Origin: Micromonospora pallida
GTDB lineage: Bacteria; Actinomycetota; Actinomycetes; Mycobacteriales; Micromonosporaceae
Direction: 5' to 3'
NCBI RefSeq assembly: GCF_900090325.1
Contig: NZ_FMHW01000002.1
Location: 6,325,001 to 6,389,000, forward strand
DNA: 64,000 nt
Below, in pieces: positions 33,536-46,814 of this stretch (position 1 is the stretch's first letter; every line of letters begins with the position of its first letter). Both the position numbers and the translations under genes were made by a program. The notes beneath the pieces were generated by a model that searched no databases, was not told the origin of the DNA, and was given only the letters and a program-made list of their open reading frames with translations.

Positions 33536-34635
33536 CCGACAACGAGACCCTCGTCGAGGTACGCGACCTGAAGGTGCACTTCCCGATCACCCGGGGGGTG
33601 CTCTTCGACCGGGTGGTCGGCCACGTCAAGGCGGTCGACGGGGTCGACCTCGACATCCCCCGTGGCCGGACGTACGGGCTGGTGGGCGAGTCCGGCTGCG
33701 GCAAGTCCACGCTCGGCCGGGCGCTGCTCCAGCTCACCCCGCCCACCAGCGGCAAGGTCAGCTTCGACGGCATCGACCTGACCCGGATGCCGCCGGCCAA
33801 GCTGCGCGGCATGCGCCGCCGGATGCAGATGATCTTCCAGGACCCGATGTCGAGCCTGGACCCCCGGCAGAACGTCGAGTCGATCCTCACCGAGGGACTC
33901 CAGGCGCACGGCATCGGCGACAGCCGGGACGAGCGCCGCCGGATCATCAGCGAGACCCTCGACGCGGTGGGGCTGCCCCGCTGGGCGCTCTCCCGCTACC
34001 CGCACGAGTTCTCCGGCGGCCAGCGGCAGCGCATCGGCATCGCCCGGGCGCTGGTGCTCGGTCCCGAGCTGATCGTCGCCGACGAGCCGGTCTCCGCCCT
34101 GGACGTCTCCATCCAGGCGCAGGTGGTGAACCTCCTCGACGAACTCCAGGACAACCTCGGCCTCACCTACCTGGTGATCGCGCACGACCTCGCGGTGGTG
34201 CGGCACATCTCCGACGTGGTGGGCGTGATGTACCTGGGCGCGCTGGTCGAGGAGGCGCCGAGCGACCGGCTCTACACCGAGCCGCTGCACCCGTACACCC
34301 GGGCGCTGATGTCGGCGGTGCCGGTGCCCGACCCGGAGGTGGAGGACCGGCGGGAGCGGATCCTGCTCGCCGGTGACCTGCCCTCGCCGGCCAACCCGCC
34401 GTCCGGCTGCCGGTTCCACACCCGCTGCCCGTGGGCGCAGCCGACCCGCTGCGCGGAAGAACGCCCGGCGCTGCGGCAGATCGGCCGGAGCCGGGTCGCC
34501 TGCCACTGGGCGGAGCAGATCGCCAGCGGCGAGCTGCGCCCGCATTCTGTGGACGCCGAGATCGTCCGCCCGGCCGACGAGGGCGAGGCACCAGGGATGG
34601 TCTCCGCCCCGACCGAGCCCGGCTCGTACGTATGA
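33532..34635 (+). CDS. ABC importer ATPase, DppF type
   Basis: 367 residues. Walker [12 protein letters not shown], signature [15 protein letters not shown], Walker [15 protein letters not shown] and the oligo_HPY C-terminus ([15 protein letters not shown]) are present. GTG 33532 overlaps the previous stop (GTGA). The stop codon lies in the first unit of a 20-bp tandem repeat, so the last residues (EPGSYV) are specified by repeat DNA. The operon ends at the palindromic element 34676-34735. Confidence 0.95.
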   Translation: MTDNETLVEVRDLKVHFPITRGVLFDRVVGHVKAVDGVDLDIPRGRTYGLVGESGCGKSTLGRALLQLTPPTSGKVSFDGIDLTRMPPAKLRGMRRRMQMIFQDPMSSLDPRQNVESILTEGLQAHGIGDSRDERRRIISETLDAVGLPRWALSRYPHEFSGGQRQRIGIARALVLGPELIVADEPVSALDVSIQAQVVNLLDELQDNLGLTYLVIAHDLAVVRHISDVVGVMYLGALVEEAPSDRLYTEPLHPYTRALMSAVPVPDPEVEDRRERILLAGDLPSPANPPSGCRFHTRCPWAQPTRCAEERPALRQIGRSRVACHWAEQIASGELRPHSVDAEIVRPADEGEAPGMVSAPTEPGSYV

Positions 34636-34682
34636 GGTGGTACTCGTACGTATGAGGTGCTACTCGTACGTGTGAGGTGGTA
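34623..34682. repeat. 20-bp tandem repeat, three copies, spanning a stop codon
   Basis: Units at 34623-34642, 34643-34662 and 34663-34682 share CTCGTACGTRTGAGGTG and differ at two positions. Each holds TATGA or TGTGA, and the first contains the TGA of the DppF-type gene. The last unit runs into the palindromic element, whose GGTGGTAG start matches the unit end GAGGTGGTA. Confidence 0.92.
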
Positions 34683-34735
34683 GCAGGGGACCCTTGTTAC
34701 CGCTTTTTGCGGAGGAAGGGTCCCCTGCAACCACC
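34676..34735. repeat. palindromic intergenic element, copy B (also a likely terminator)
   Basis: The left arm is GGTGGTAGCAGGGGACCC (34676-34693). The right arm is GGGTCCCCTGCAACCACC (34718-34735), with 17 of 18 positions pairing. The loop includes GTTACCGCTTTTTGC. It lies between the convergent importer operon and the gene at 34820. Confidence 0.88.
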
Positions 34736-34819
34736 CCAGCCGGCGAGCAGCCCTCCGAGCACCCTGCGCGGGGGAGCCTGCGTGAGGGAGCCTGTCGTGG
34801 GCAGCCGATGCGGTGGCGG

Positions 34820-35182
34820 TCAGCCCTCGGGACGGTGGAGCAGCCCGACGGCGACGCCGTGCACGGCGTCCAGCCCCGCCACGTCCGGCAGCGCGACCCG
34901 GCCGCCGGTGACCGTGTACCACTCGTCGGCCTCCCGGTATTGCACCCGGAGGGTGACCTGTCCGCTGGCGAACTCGGTGCGCAGGGTCAGCTCCCCGGTC
35001 ACCACGCCCACCTCGTCGGTCATCACCCCGCCGGGACCGGGCACGATGTCGGCGGTCCGGCTCTCCGCCCCGCCACCAGCCCCACCGGCCGGAGCCGGCA
35101 CCGCGTCGTCTGCTGAGTCCGCCGCTCCGGCCTGGGCAGGGGTCGGCGTCGTGCCGGCCTCGGGTCCGACCTGCTCGCTCAC
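34820..35182 (-). CDS. hypothetical protein, coupled to the HNH nuclease gene
   Basis: 120 residues. The N-terminal 55 are Ala/Gly/Pro-rich low complexity. The C-terminal half looks like a folded beta-domain (ELTLRTEFASGQVTLRVQYR, EADEWYTVTGGRVALPD). GTG 35182 overlaps the upstream stop (GTGA), so it is translated with the HNH gene. No signal peptide or known family is seen. It might be a partner or regulator of the nuclease, which is inference from coupling only. Confidence 0.68.
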   Translation of the reverse strand: MSEQVGPEAGTTPTPAQAGAADSADDAVPAPAGGAGGGAESRTADIVPGPGGVMTDEVGVVTGELTLRTEFASGQVTLRVQYREADEWYTVTGGRVALPDVAGLDAVHGVAVGLLHRPEG

Positions 35183-35832
35183 ACGCACTCCTCCAACATG
35201 TCCGCCAACGCGGCCTTCTCGGCACTGGTCACCGAGAGCTGCCAGTGGTGCTTGACCGTCACCCAGTTCTCGGCGTACGCACACCAGTGCGAGCGGTTCG
35301 CCGGCTTCCACTGCGACGGGTCCTGATCACCCTTTGCCCGGTTGGAGCTGGCGGAAACCGCGATGAGCTGCGGTCGGGTCAGGTCGTTGGCGAACTCACC
35401 CCGCTGGGCGTCGTCCCACTCGTCCGCGCCCGAACGCCAGGCGTTCGCCAGCGGCACCACGTGGTCGACGTCCACGTCGGACGGATCGGTGAAGGCGCGG
35501 TTGTCGTACACGCTCTCCCAACGGCCGGCGACCACGTTGCAGCCGGAGCGTTTGATGTCGCTGCCGTCCCGCGCCAGGACACTGTCGCGAACGTCGCAGT
35601 TCTTGCCGGTGTCCCGCCAGTGCGGGAACCGCTCCCGGCTGTAGCCCCGCATCGAACCGGCGCTCGCCACGGTCAGGCTCTCCAGTTTCTCGCTGGTGTT
35701 GCCGTCGCTGCCCGGCGGCGGGGCCTCCGGTTCCTCGACGGGGGCGCAACCAGTGGCGCCGAGGGCGAGCACCGCGGCGCACGCGGTCGCCGCGAGGGCG
35801 AGAGGTCCTGTTCTGGTACGTGGAGACGACAC
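35179..35832 (-). CDS. HNH endonuclease family lipoprotein (DUF1524-like)
   Basis: 217 residues from GTG 35832. The lipobox ALGATGC (Cys29) predicts attachment to the outer membrane face. The nuclease core DVDVDHVVPLANAWRSGADE is followed by RGEFANDLTRPQLIAVSASS and NRAKGDQDPSQWKP, a pattern common to secreted actinobacterial HNH/DUF1524 proteins. They may degrade extracellular DNA. The frame is open to ATG 35907, but the signal peptide favours the inner start. It overlaps the following gene by 4 nt and is divergent from the MFS gene. Confidence 0.88.
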   Translation of the reverse strand: MSSPRTRTGPLALAATACAAVLALGATGCAPVEEPEAPPPGSDGNTSEKLESLTVASAGSMRGYSRERFPHWRDTGKNCDVRDSVLARDGSDIKRSGCNVVAGRWESVYDNRAFTDPSDVDVDHVVPLANAWRSGADEWDDAQRGEFANDLTRPQLIAVSASSNRAKGDQDPSQWKPANRSHWCAYAENWVTVKHHWQLSVTSAEKAALADMLEECV

Positions 35833-35930
35833 CCCTCCAGCTTGCGGGGTCCCGGAGCATCCGCACGGCAACGGGGTGCGGTTTCGGCGTTTCGTGGCAA
35901 CTCTCATATCGAGCAGGCAGATTGGAAACT

Positions 35931-39549
<3,619 letters not shown>

Positions 39550-39577
39550 TCAGCCCAGCCATGCCGCCGAGCCTTGC

Positions 39578-40488
39578 CTACCGCACCGGCGCACTCAACG
39601 AAACGCTCACCTTTTGTGAGCAAGCGCACCCGTACCGTGACGGTGCGTCAGGGTGTCGTGGTGGGCGCTGCGACCGACTGCTCCGGTCCCGTGGCCGATT
39701 CCTCGGCGGTGGGGCGGTGCTGTCGAGCGGTTCACCCTCGGTCACCGGTCCGGCCAACTGCACGGCGGCCGGGGCGGGACCGGGCGGGGCGGCCAGCCGG
39801 AGCGTCCCGATGGCCGTCCGCACGGCGGTCGGCGTGCCGTCCGCGTCGTAGCAGTAAATCCCCACGTCCAGCGGGGGTTCAGCGACGCCGAGGTGGACTC
39901 CACCGAGTAGCAGGTGCCGGTGGCGCCGGACAGTGGCCGGCTGACCGACACCGCGAGCGGGGCCTGCCGGTCGGTGAGGACGTCCAGCCAGTCGGTGAAC
40001 GGGTGCTGCACCCGGGGGTCCAGGCGGCGGGGGATCGTGTCGTCCGGGTCGCCGAGGCGGACGCAGCCGGCCGGCTCGGGGCGGGTCGCGGAGGGCAGGG
40101 CGCACTGGAAGAGCCCCTCGGCGGTGCTGACCAGCGAGACGTCGACGGTGCCGCCGCGCGCCCAGCCTGGGACGTCCACCCGCCAACTGCCGTCGTTGGC
40201 GCTGATGACGGTGATCGTCCGGGTGGATCCGTCCTCGGCGGTGAGGGTGTACCGGGCGGTCAGGTGGCGGTCCTGGGCCGCTGCCGCGAGGGCGGCCAGG
40301 TCGTCCCGCGCGCCGTCCGCGCCGACAGGTGTCGGGCTGCCGCCGGCGGCCTCGGGCGGTTCGGGCGGCGGCTCGTCGGCGGCACAGCCCGCGAGGGGGA
40401 CGCCGGTGGCGAGCAGGAGGGGAACGGCGAGCGCGAGCAGGGCGGTCGGCCGGCGGCGCGCGGCGCGGAGGTGGACACCGGTGGGCAC
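39578..40488 (-). pseudogene. hypothetical lipoprotein, frame broken by one-base loss
   Basis: The lipobox VPLAGC is at Cys35 after a basic n-region (GTG 40488). The N-terminal 205 residues end in [13 protein letters not shown], and the sequence continues one frame over as [20 protein letters not shown] and [20 protein letters not shown]. The switch is at the G-run 39873-39877; one more base restores a 303-residue protein. The fold resembles actinobacterial outer-surface lipoproteins with two beta lobes. No function is assigned. The final 40 residues are low complexity. Confidence 0.78.
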
Positions 40489-40722
40489 CCGCTCATTCTC
40501 CGGCCCATTCCGCTCGTACGGGGGACCGGACGGCGGGTACGGACCGGCGTGTCGCACGTCGCGGCCGATGTGGCGCAGGCCGCTTCCAGGCCGGATGGTG
40601 GGATCACCCGACCTGCGGGACAGGGCCGCCCGATACTCTGGGGAGGTCTGACCCGCGCCGCCGGCCACTCACCCGGCGGCGTCGGCACGCTCAGGGCTGC
40701 TGCTGGGAGGGAGTGCGCCGTC

Positions 40723-41988
<1,266 letters not shown>

Positions 41989-41993
41989 CGCCG

Positions 41994-43052
41994 ATGTCGC
42001 TGCCCACCCTCGCCGTGGTCGGGGCGACCGGTGCCGTCGGCACCGTGATGTGCGAGCTGCTCTCGGCCCGCAAGAACGTCTGGGGCGAGATCCGGCTGAT
42101 CGCCTCGGCGCGGTCGGCGGGGCGGCGGGTGCGCTGCCGGGGCGAGGAACTGGTGGTCCAGGCGTTGACCCCGGAGGCGTTCGACGGTGTCGACGTGGCC
42201 ATGTTCGACGTGCCGGACGAGGTTTCCGCCGAGTGGGCGCCGATCGCCGTCAGCCGGGGCGCGATCGCGGTCGACAACTCCGGGGCGTTCCGGATGGACC
42301 GCGACGTTCCGCTGGTGGTTCCCGAGATCAACCCGGAGCAGGTGCGCAACCGGCCCAAGGGCATCATCGCCAACGCGAACTGCACGACCCTGGCGATGAT
42401 CGTCGCCATCGCGCCGCTGCACCGCGAGTACGGCCTGCGCGAGCTGGTGCTCTCGTCGTACCAGGCGGTGTCGGGGGCGGGTCAGGCCGGCGTGGACGCC
42501 CTGCACACCCAGCTCGCCAAGATCGCCGGAGACCGGGCGCTCGGCTCCCGCCCCGGCAACGTACGCCAGGCGGTCGGGGACGAGCTGGGCCCGTTCCCGG
42601 CGCCGCTGGCGCTGAACGTGGTCCCCTGGGCCGGCTCGCTCGCCGACGGCGGCTGGTCGTCCGAGGAGATGAAGCTGCGCAACGAGTCGCGCAAGATCCT
42701 CGGACTGCCCGACCTCAAGGTCTCCGCCACCTGCGTACGGGTGCCGGTGGTGACCGGCCACTCGGTGGCCGTACACGCGGTCTTCGCCGCCGAGGTGGAC
42801 GCCGAGGGCGCCCGCGAGGCGCTGCGTAACGCCCCCGGGGTGATCCTGGTCGACGACCCGGCCGCAGGCGAGTTCCCGATGCCGATCGACGCGGTCGGCA
42901 CCGACCCCTCCTGGGTCGGCCGGATCCGTCGCGCCCTCGACGACCCGCGAGCCCTGGACCTCTTCGTCACCGGCGACAACCTCCGCAAGGGGGCCGCTCT
43001 GAACACCGCGCAGATCGCCGAGCTGCTCGCCGCCGAGTTCCGCGCCCGCTGA
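41994..43052 (+). CDS. asd: aspartate-semialdehyde dehydrogenase
   Basis: 352 residues. It reduces aspartyl phosphate to the semialdehyde using NADPH. The nucleotide site [16 protein letters not shown], catalytic Cys in [14 protein letters not shown], and the substrate region [17 protein letters not shown] are intact, with the His of [10 protein letters not shown]. It belongs to the longer actinobacterial class. ATG 41994 follows ask by 5 bp and the two are one operon. The transcript likely ends at the palindromic element 43121-43182. Confidence 0.97.
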   Translation: MSLPTLAVVGATGAVGTVMCELLSARKNVWGEIRLIASARSAGRRVRCRGEELVVQALTPEAFDGVDVAMFDVPDEVSAEWAPIAVSRGAIAVDNSGAFRMDRDVPLVVPEINPEQVRNRPKGIIANANCTTLAMIVAIAPLHREYGLRELVLSSYQAVSGAGQAGVDALHTQLAKIAGDRALGSRPGNVRQAVGDELGPFPAPLALNVVPWAGSLADGGWSSEEMKLRNESRKILGLPDLKVSATCVRVPVVTGHSVAVHAVFAAEVDAEGAREALRNAPGVILVDDPAAGEFPMPIDAVGTDPSWVGRIRRALDDPRALDLFVTGDNLRKGAALNTAQIAELLAAEFRAR

Positions 43053-43120
43053 GCCTGAGCCGCCGCCGCTGCCCTCACGCGGCGGCCGGGCGGTGCCGGT
43101 GCTCCGTCAGATGCTCTGTC

Positions 43121-43182
43121 AGGTGGTAGCAGGGGACCCCTGTTACCGCATTTTGATGAGCAGGGGTCCCCTGCTACCACCT
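43121..43182. repeat. palindromic intergenic element, copy C (also a likely terminator)
   Basis: Perfect 22-bp arms: AGGTGGTAGCAGGGGACCCC and two more bases at 43121-43142, complement at 43161-43182. The 18-nt loop is TTACCGCATTTTGATGAG. It is the most perfect of three copies. It lies between the convergent asd and GGDEF genes. A partial arm, AGCTACCACCTCAG, follows at 43184. Confidence 0.92.
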
Positions 43183-43193
43183 CAGCTACCACC

Positions 43194-44615
43194 TCAGGCG
43201 GCGGCGAGTTGTACGCCGTCACGTCCACGCCGCTTGACCGCGTAGAGGGCGTTGTCGGCGCGGCGGAGCGTGGCCTCGGGTGACTCGCCGGGGCGGGGGA
43301 GAGCCACCCCGACGCTGATCGTCCGGCCGGTGCCCCGCGCCGCCTGGGCGAGTCGTTCGGCGATCCGTACCGCCTCGTCCGGGCGGCTCACCTCGAGCAC
43401 CGCGACGAACTCGTCCCCGCCCACCCGGTACAGCTCGTCGCCCTGGCGCAGTGCCGCCTCCAGCGTCCGGGCCAGCCCGATCAGCAGCCGGTCACCCGCC
43501 TGGTGGCCGTACGTGTCGTTGACGCTCTTGAAGCCGTCCACGTCGATCGCCAGCAGGGCGGTCCGTCCCGGCGTGGCAGTGGCGATCCGCTCGCCGAACG
43601 GCCCGGTGTGCCGCAGCCCGGTGAGCGGGTCGGAGCTGGCCCGCTCGCGTAGCTGGGCCAGCGTGCGGAGCCGGTCCAGGCAGGTCCAGGCCTGCCCGGC
43701 GAGCAGCTCGATCAGGTTGACCGTGGTCGGGTCCGGCTGGAGCAGCCGTTCGTCGGCCACGAGCAGGACGCCTCCGGTGTCGGGCGGTCCGACCGGCACC
43801 GTGATCAGCGTGCGGACGCCGGCCCGGGCCAGCGGCTGGTGGTCCTCGGTCGGGGGGTGTCCCGCCTCGCCCAGGGTGTACCCGGCGCCGAACCGGTGCG
43901 CCCGGCTCATCATCCGCCCCAGCGGTCCGGGGCCCGCCTCGACCAGCTCGGCCCGGACCCGGGCCTCCAGCTCACCCGGCACCCGCGGCGGCGCGCCGAG
44001 CCGGGGCCCGTCCGCACCGGGCAGCACCAGGACGGCCGCGGAGAGCGTGGAGACGTCCCGGGCGGCGCGGATCGCCGCGGTCATCAGGTCCCACTCGGTC
44101 GGGGCGGCGGTCAGCGCGGCGGCGTGCCGGAGCATCTTCTCGCCGCGTGTCTCGGCCGGGGGGCCGCCCAGCGCCACGATCCGCGCGCCGAGCCGGGTGG
44201 CGATCCGCTCGGCGGCCTCCCGCCACGGGCCCAGCTCGACCGGCTCGCACCACTGGAGGTCCAGCACGCCGATCGGTCGGCCCGCCGGATCGACCACCGG
44301 GACGCAGATCTCCGCGGTCACGTCCGGCCGGACCGGCAGGTAGTCCGGGTCGTCGGCGACCCGGGCCACGGTCGCGCCGGTCCCCGAGGCGTAGACCCGG
44401 CCGACGATGCCCGCCTTCGGCGGCACGGTCGCGTAGACCTGCCAGGAACCGGTGGCCGCGACACAGCGCAGCCGGTCGTGGACCTGGAGCAGGACGGAGA
44501 TGGTCGCCGGGGCGTACCGGGAGAGGGTGGCGACGGTCCACTGGCACGCTTCGGCCGCGGTGGACGCCATCGGGAGGCGCACCGCCACGTCACGGATGAC
44601 TCGATCCAGGTCCAC
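43194..44615 (-). CDS. GAF-GGDEF diguanylate cyclase
   Basis: 473 residues. The N-terminal half contains two GAF-like regions (about 20-150 with GIVGRVYASGTGATVARVAD, and about 165-300 with RTLITVPVGPPDTGGVLLVA). The C-terminal GGDEF domain has the intact active site YRVGGDEFVAV. It also has the I-site RQGD five residues before it, so it should make c-di-GMP with product inhibition. No membrane segment is predicted, so the signal is sensed in the cytoplasm. GTG 44615 is preferred, but the frame is open to 44711. Confidence 0.92.
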   Translation of the reverse strand: MDLDRVIRDVAVRLPMASTAAEACQWTVATLSRYAPATISVLLQVHDRLRCVAATGSWQVYATVPPKAGIVGRVYASGTGATVARVADDPDYLPVRPDVTAEICVPVVDPAGRPIGVLDLQWCEPVELGPWREAAERIATRLGARIVALGGPPAETRGEKMLRHAAALTAAPTEWDLMTAAIRAARDVSTLSAAVLVLPGADGPRLGAPPRVPGELEARVRAELVEAGPGPLGRMMSRAHRFGAGYTLGEAGHPPTEDHQPLARAGVRTLITVPVGPPDTGGVLLVADERLLQPDPTTVNLIELLAGQAWTCLDRLRTLAQLRERASSDPLTGLRHTGPFGERIATATPGRTALLAIDVDGFKSVNDTYGHQAGDRLLIGLARTLEAALRQGDELYRVGGDEFVAVLEVSRPDEAVRIAERLAQAARGTGRTISVGVALPRPGESPEATLRRADNALYAVKRRGRDGVQLAAA

Positions 44616-45119
44616 GCGGGCGTCGTTCCAGGTCGGGGGCGGTCGAGCGGCCGGTGGCCGTCCAGCCAAGCGTACCCAGCCGGCGTCGGCCGCCCGGTTC
44701 GTCGTACACACGTTCTATCCACAGGCTGTGGACGCGGGCGGTGGATAACGTGGTCTGCGCCGGTCGTCGGGCGACGGTCGACCGACGGTGTCGGCCCTTC
44801 TGTCCGCTGTCGACACTGGTCACCGAGGTTCGGCGTGCGCCGAGCGGCGGAAGGGCGGGAACAGTGCGACAGATCGGCGCCGGTGCGGGACGTACTCTGT
44901 CGGAAGAACGACCGAGGTGGGTCTACCTGCGCATTTTTCCGGTTGCGCGCATCGAATCCTGTTTCCGGTGCTGTGAGCGCGGTCACCCGTACTGATCGGT
45001 AGCCGCTTTCCCGGCACTGCTGGCCGTTCTGGCCGGTGCTCACCCGTGCCGACCTGCGTCATCACCCACAGTGCATAGGTATACGCCGATCGCCTGAGTC
45101 GTGTAGTCCGTTCGGTTGT

Positions 45120-45178
45120 GGTTGATCAACCGGCCAGTTGTTACTTGCCCTTTCAGCTTTCTCGATGTCCACAACTGG
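45120..45178. promoter_or_regulatory. palindromes in the gap before the small gene at 45269
   Basis: GGTTGATCAACC (45120-45131) is a perfect 12-bp palindrome. CCAGTTGT (45135-45142) and ACAACTGG (45171-45178) form a second dyad. They lie in the 550-bp gap between the GGDEF gene and 45269, which has lower GC than its surroundings around 45060-45190 and is otherwise without a convincing gene. They may be regulator sites for either flanking gene. Confidence 0.45.
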
Positions 45179-45268
45179 TATCACCATCGATAGCCTCAGG
45201 CATTCTCGCGGAAACGTGGGGATCCCGTGCCGGCAGACCCTAGCCGGCCCTCGGAATGTGGGGGAATC

Positions 45269-45469
45269 GTGAACAGCAGCCTGAACGGCGAAGACCTTCC
45301 CATCAACCGGCGTGTGCCTTCCGCTGGGCGGTGGGCCCTGCGCGATCTGGCCGACCGCGACCAGCGGCACACCGGCCCCTTCGGCTCGTTCGAGGGTGGC
45401 GGCGACCCTGCCATCGAGAACCCGGCCCGGCCGTACCGCGGCTCGGGCGGCAGCTACGCGCGCCGCTGA
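45269..45469 (+). CDS. small hypothetical protein
   Basis: 66 residues from GTG 45269, with GGGGGA just upstream. It is hydrophilic and Gly/Arg-rich toward the end (GGGDPAIENPARPYRGSGGS). The start (VNSSLNGEDLPINRRVPSAG) and RWALRDLADRDQRHTGPFGS look like protein rather than chance coding. A strong hairpin terminator follows at 45484. No family is recognised. Confidence 0.55.
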   Translation: MNSSLNGEDLPINRRVPSAGRWALRDLADRDQRHTGPFGSFEGGGDPAIENPARPYRGSGGSYARR

Positions 45470-45483
45470 CCGACCGGAAGCCC

Positions 45484-45520
45484 CCGCCGCGCCGGCTCTG
45501 ACGGGAGGCCGGCGCGGCGG
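45484..45520. terminator. hairpin terminator after 45269-45469
   Basis: CCGCCGCGCCGGC (45484-45496) pairs perfectly with GCCGGCGCGGCGG (45508-45520), with an 11-nt loop. A T-poor tail follows. Confidence 0.75.
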
Positions 45521-45596
45521 CTCTCGTCCTCCCGTCGTGCCCCCGGTCGCTGATCGGGCCGTTCGGCGCGACCCCGGCGCGGTGACACGATCCGCC

Positions 45597-45650
45597 GTCC
45601 GGCGGCGTGACCCCGTCCGGCGTGACCGGCGTGACCCCGTCCGGCGGGTG
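45597..45650. repeat. short tandem repeats near the hydrolase 3' end
   Basis: Units of GGCGTGACCCCGTCC and GGCGTGACC alternate (two long and one short unit). They lie between the terminator at 45520 and the stop of the hydrolase gene. Slippage-type sequence with no coding signal. Confidence 0.7.
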
Positions 45651-45665
45651 CCCGTCTGCCGCCGG

Positions 45666-46463
45666 TCACCCGAGGAGGAACCGGCGTAGCTCGACGGCGA
45701 GGTCGGCCGGGGACGCCTCGTGGAATCCGCCGGCCAGGCTGACCCGCCGGGCCCCGGGAACCGCCTCGGCCGTGTGCTGGGTCGCCTGCCGCAGCCAGTC
45801 CGGGCTGGCCGTGCTGTCGACGACCACGGTGGGCGTCGTGATGGCGGCCAGCTCGTCGCGGGGCAGGGCACCGTCGCCGGTGATCGTGGTGTCGTACACC
45901 AGGGTGTGCGCTGCCGCCTCCAGGAACGGCCAGCTCGGGTCGTGCCACAGGCTGGTGACCGCGTCGTCGGGCAGCCCCACCGCCGTGGTCATGAAGAGCG
46001 TGACGGCCTCCTTACGGCGGTCCGCTGCAACCAGCTCGGCCAGCGCGGGAGCGAGGGCCGGCCGGGTGCCGGCGTGGCCGTCCACCGAGAACGGCGGCTC
46101 GAAGAGGGCCAGACCGATGATCGGCAGCCCCCGGGCGGCGGCCCGGGCGGCGAGGATCGCCCCGGAGGAGAGCCCGTAGACGTACGCCGTGCCGCCGGCG
46201 GCCTCGATCAGCGCGGCGAGGTCGTCGACCTCCCGGTCGACCGCGTACGGCAGGGTGTCACCGCTGTCGCCGCGCCCCCGGCGGTCGTAGGCGTACGCGG
46301 TGAAGTGCGGGGCGAGGGCGGCGGCCAGCGGCCGCGCGGTCGTCCGGTCGTTGAAGGCCCCGCCGACCAGGATGATCGGCGGCCCCTCCCCGGCGGGCTC
46401 GTACGCGATCGTGGTGCCGTCGGCGGAACGCACCGTCCGCACTGCCGGGGGCTTCGTGGTCAC
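45666..46463 (-). CDS. alpha/beta hydrolase
   Basis: 265 residues. Oxyanion region ILVGGAFNDRTTARPLA, strand YAYDRRGRGDSGDT, nucleophile elbow YVYGLSSGAILAA (Ser in GLSSG), acid region VVVDSTASPDWLRQA, and late His GGFHEASPADLA. All catalytic elements are in the order of the family. It is cytoplasmic and its substrate is unknown. It is divergent from the secreted nucleotidase. The 351-bp gap 46464-46814 holds a palindrome TCGACCGGTCGA (46653-46664) and no gene. Confidence 0.9.
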   Translation of the reverse strand: MTTKPPAVRTVRSADGTTIAYEPAGEGPPIILVGGAFNDRTTARPLAAALAPHFTAYAYDRRGRGDSGDTLPYAVDREVDDLAALIEAAGGTAYVYGLSSGAILAARAAARGLPIIGLALFEPPFSVDGHAGTRPALAPALAELVAADRRKEAVTLFMTTAVGLPDDAVTSLWHDPSWPFLEAAAHTLVYDTTITGDGALPRDELAAITTPTVVVDSTASPDWLRQATQHTAEAVPGARRVSLAGGFHEASPADLAVELRRFLLG

Positions 46464-46814
46464 CCCTTGTTCCTACCCCGACGGTACGACACCATTCGGC
46501 AACCGGGCCTGCTTGCGCTCGCCCCGGCCCGGCCGCGACCCGCTGCCGGTGCCCGACACCGTGCCGGTCGTCGATGGTTCACCCACCCGTCATGCCGGAA
46601 CCGTCCGTCCGACCGGTGGTGGTGGCCGAACGTATCCGTAGCTTCGCTGTACTCGACCGGTCGACCGATCGCGGCGCAGATGAGAGGCTGTCCCACGGCA
46701 GGGCGGCGGCCCCAGCGCCGTAACCTGCGAGCGACCCCTGCAACGGTACGGATCACCGGGCGCCGGACGACATCGCGACCGGCCCCCAACGCACCGACCC
46801 TCACAAGGAGTTCC

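Noticed and set aside
34623..34682. Possible direct repeats of an insertion-sequence target site
   Set aside because: The copies are directly adjacent with no inserted DNA and no transposase, so simple tandem duplication explains them.
44654..44995. A plus-strand frame in the gap after the GGDEF gene
   Set aside because: There is no ribosome binding site, no recognisable motif, and it is Arg-rich. The gap looks regulatory rather than coding.
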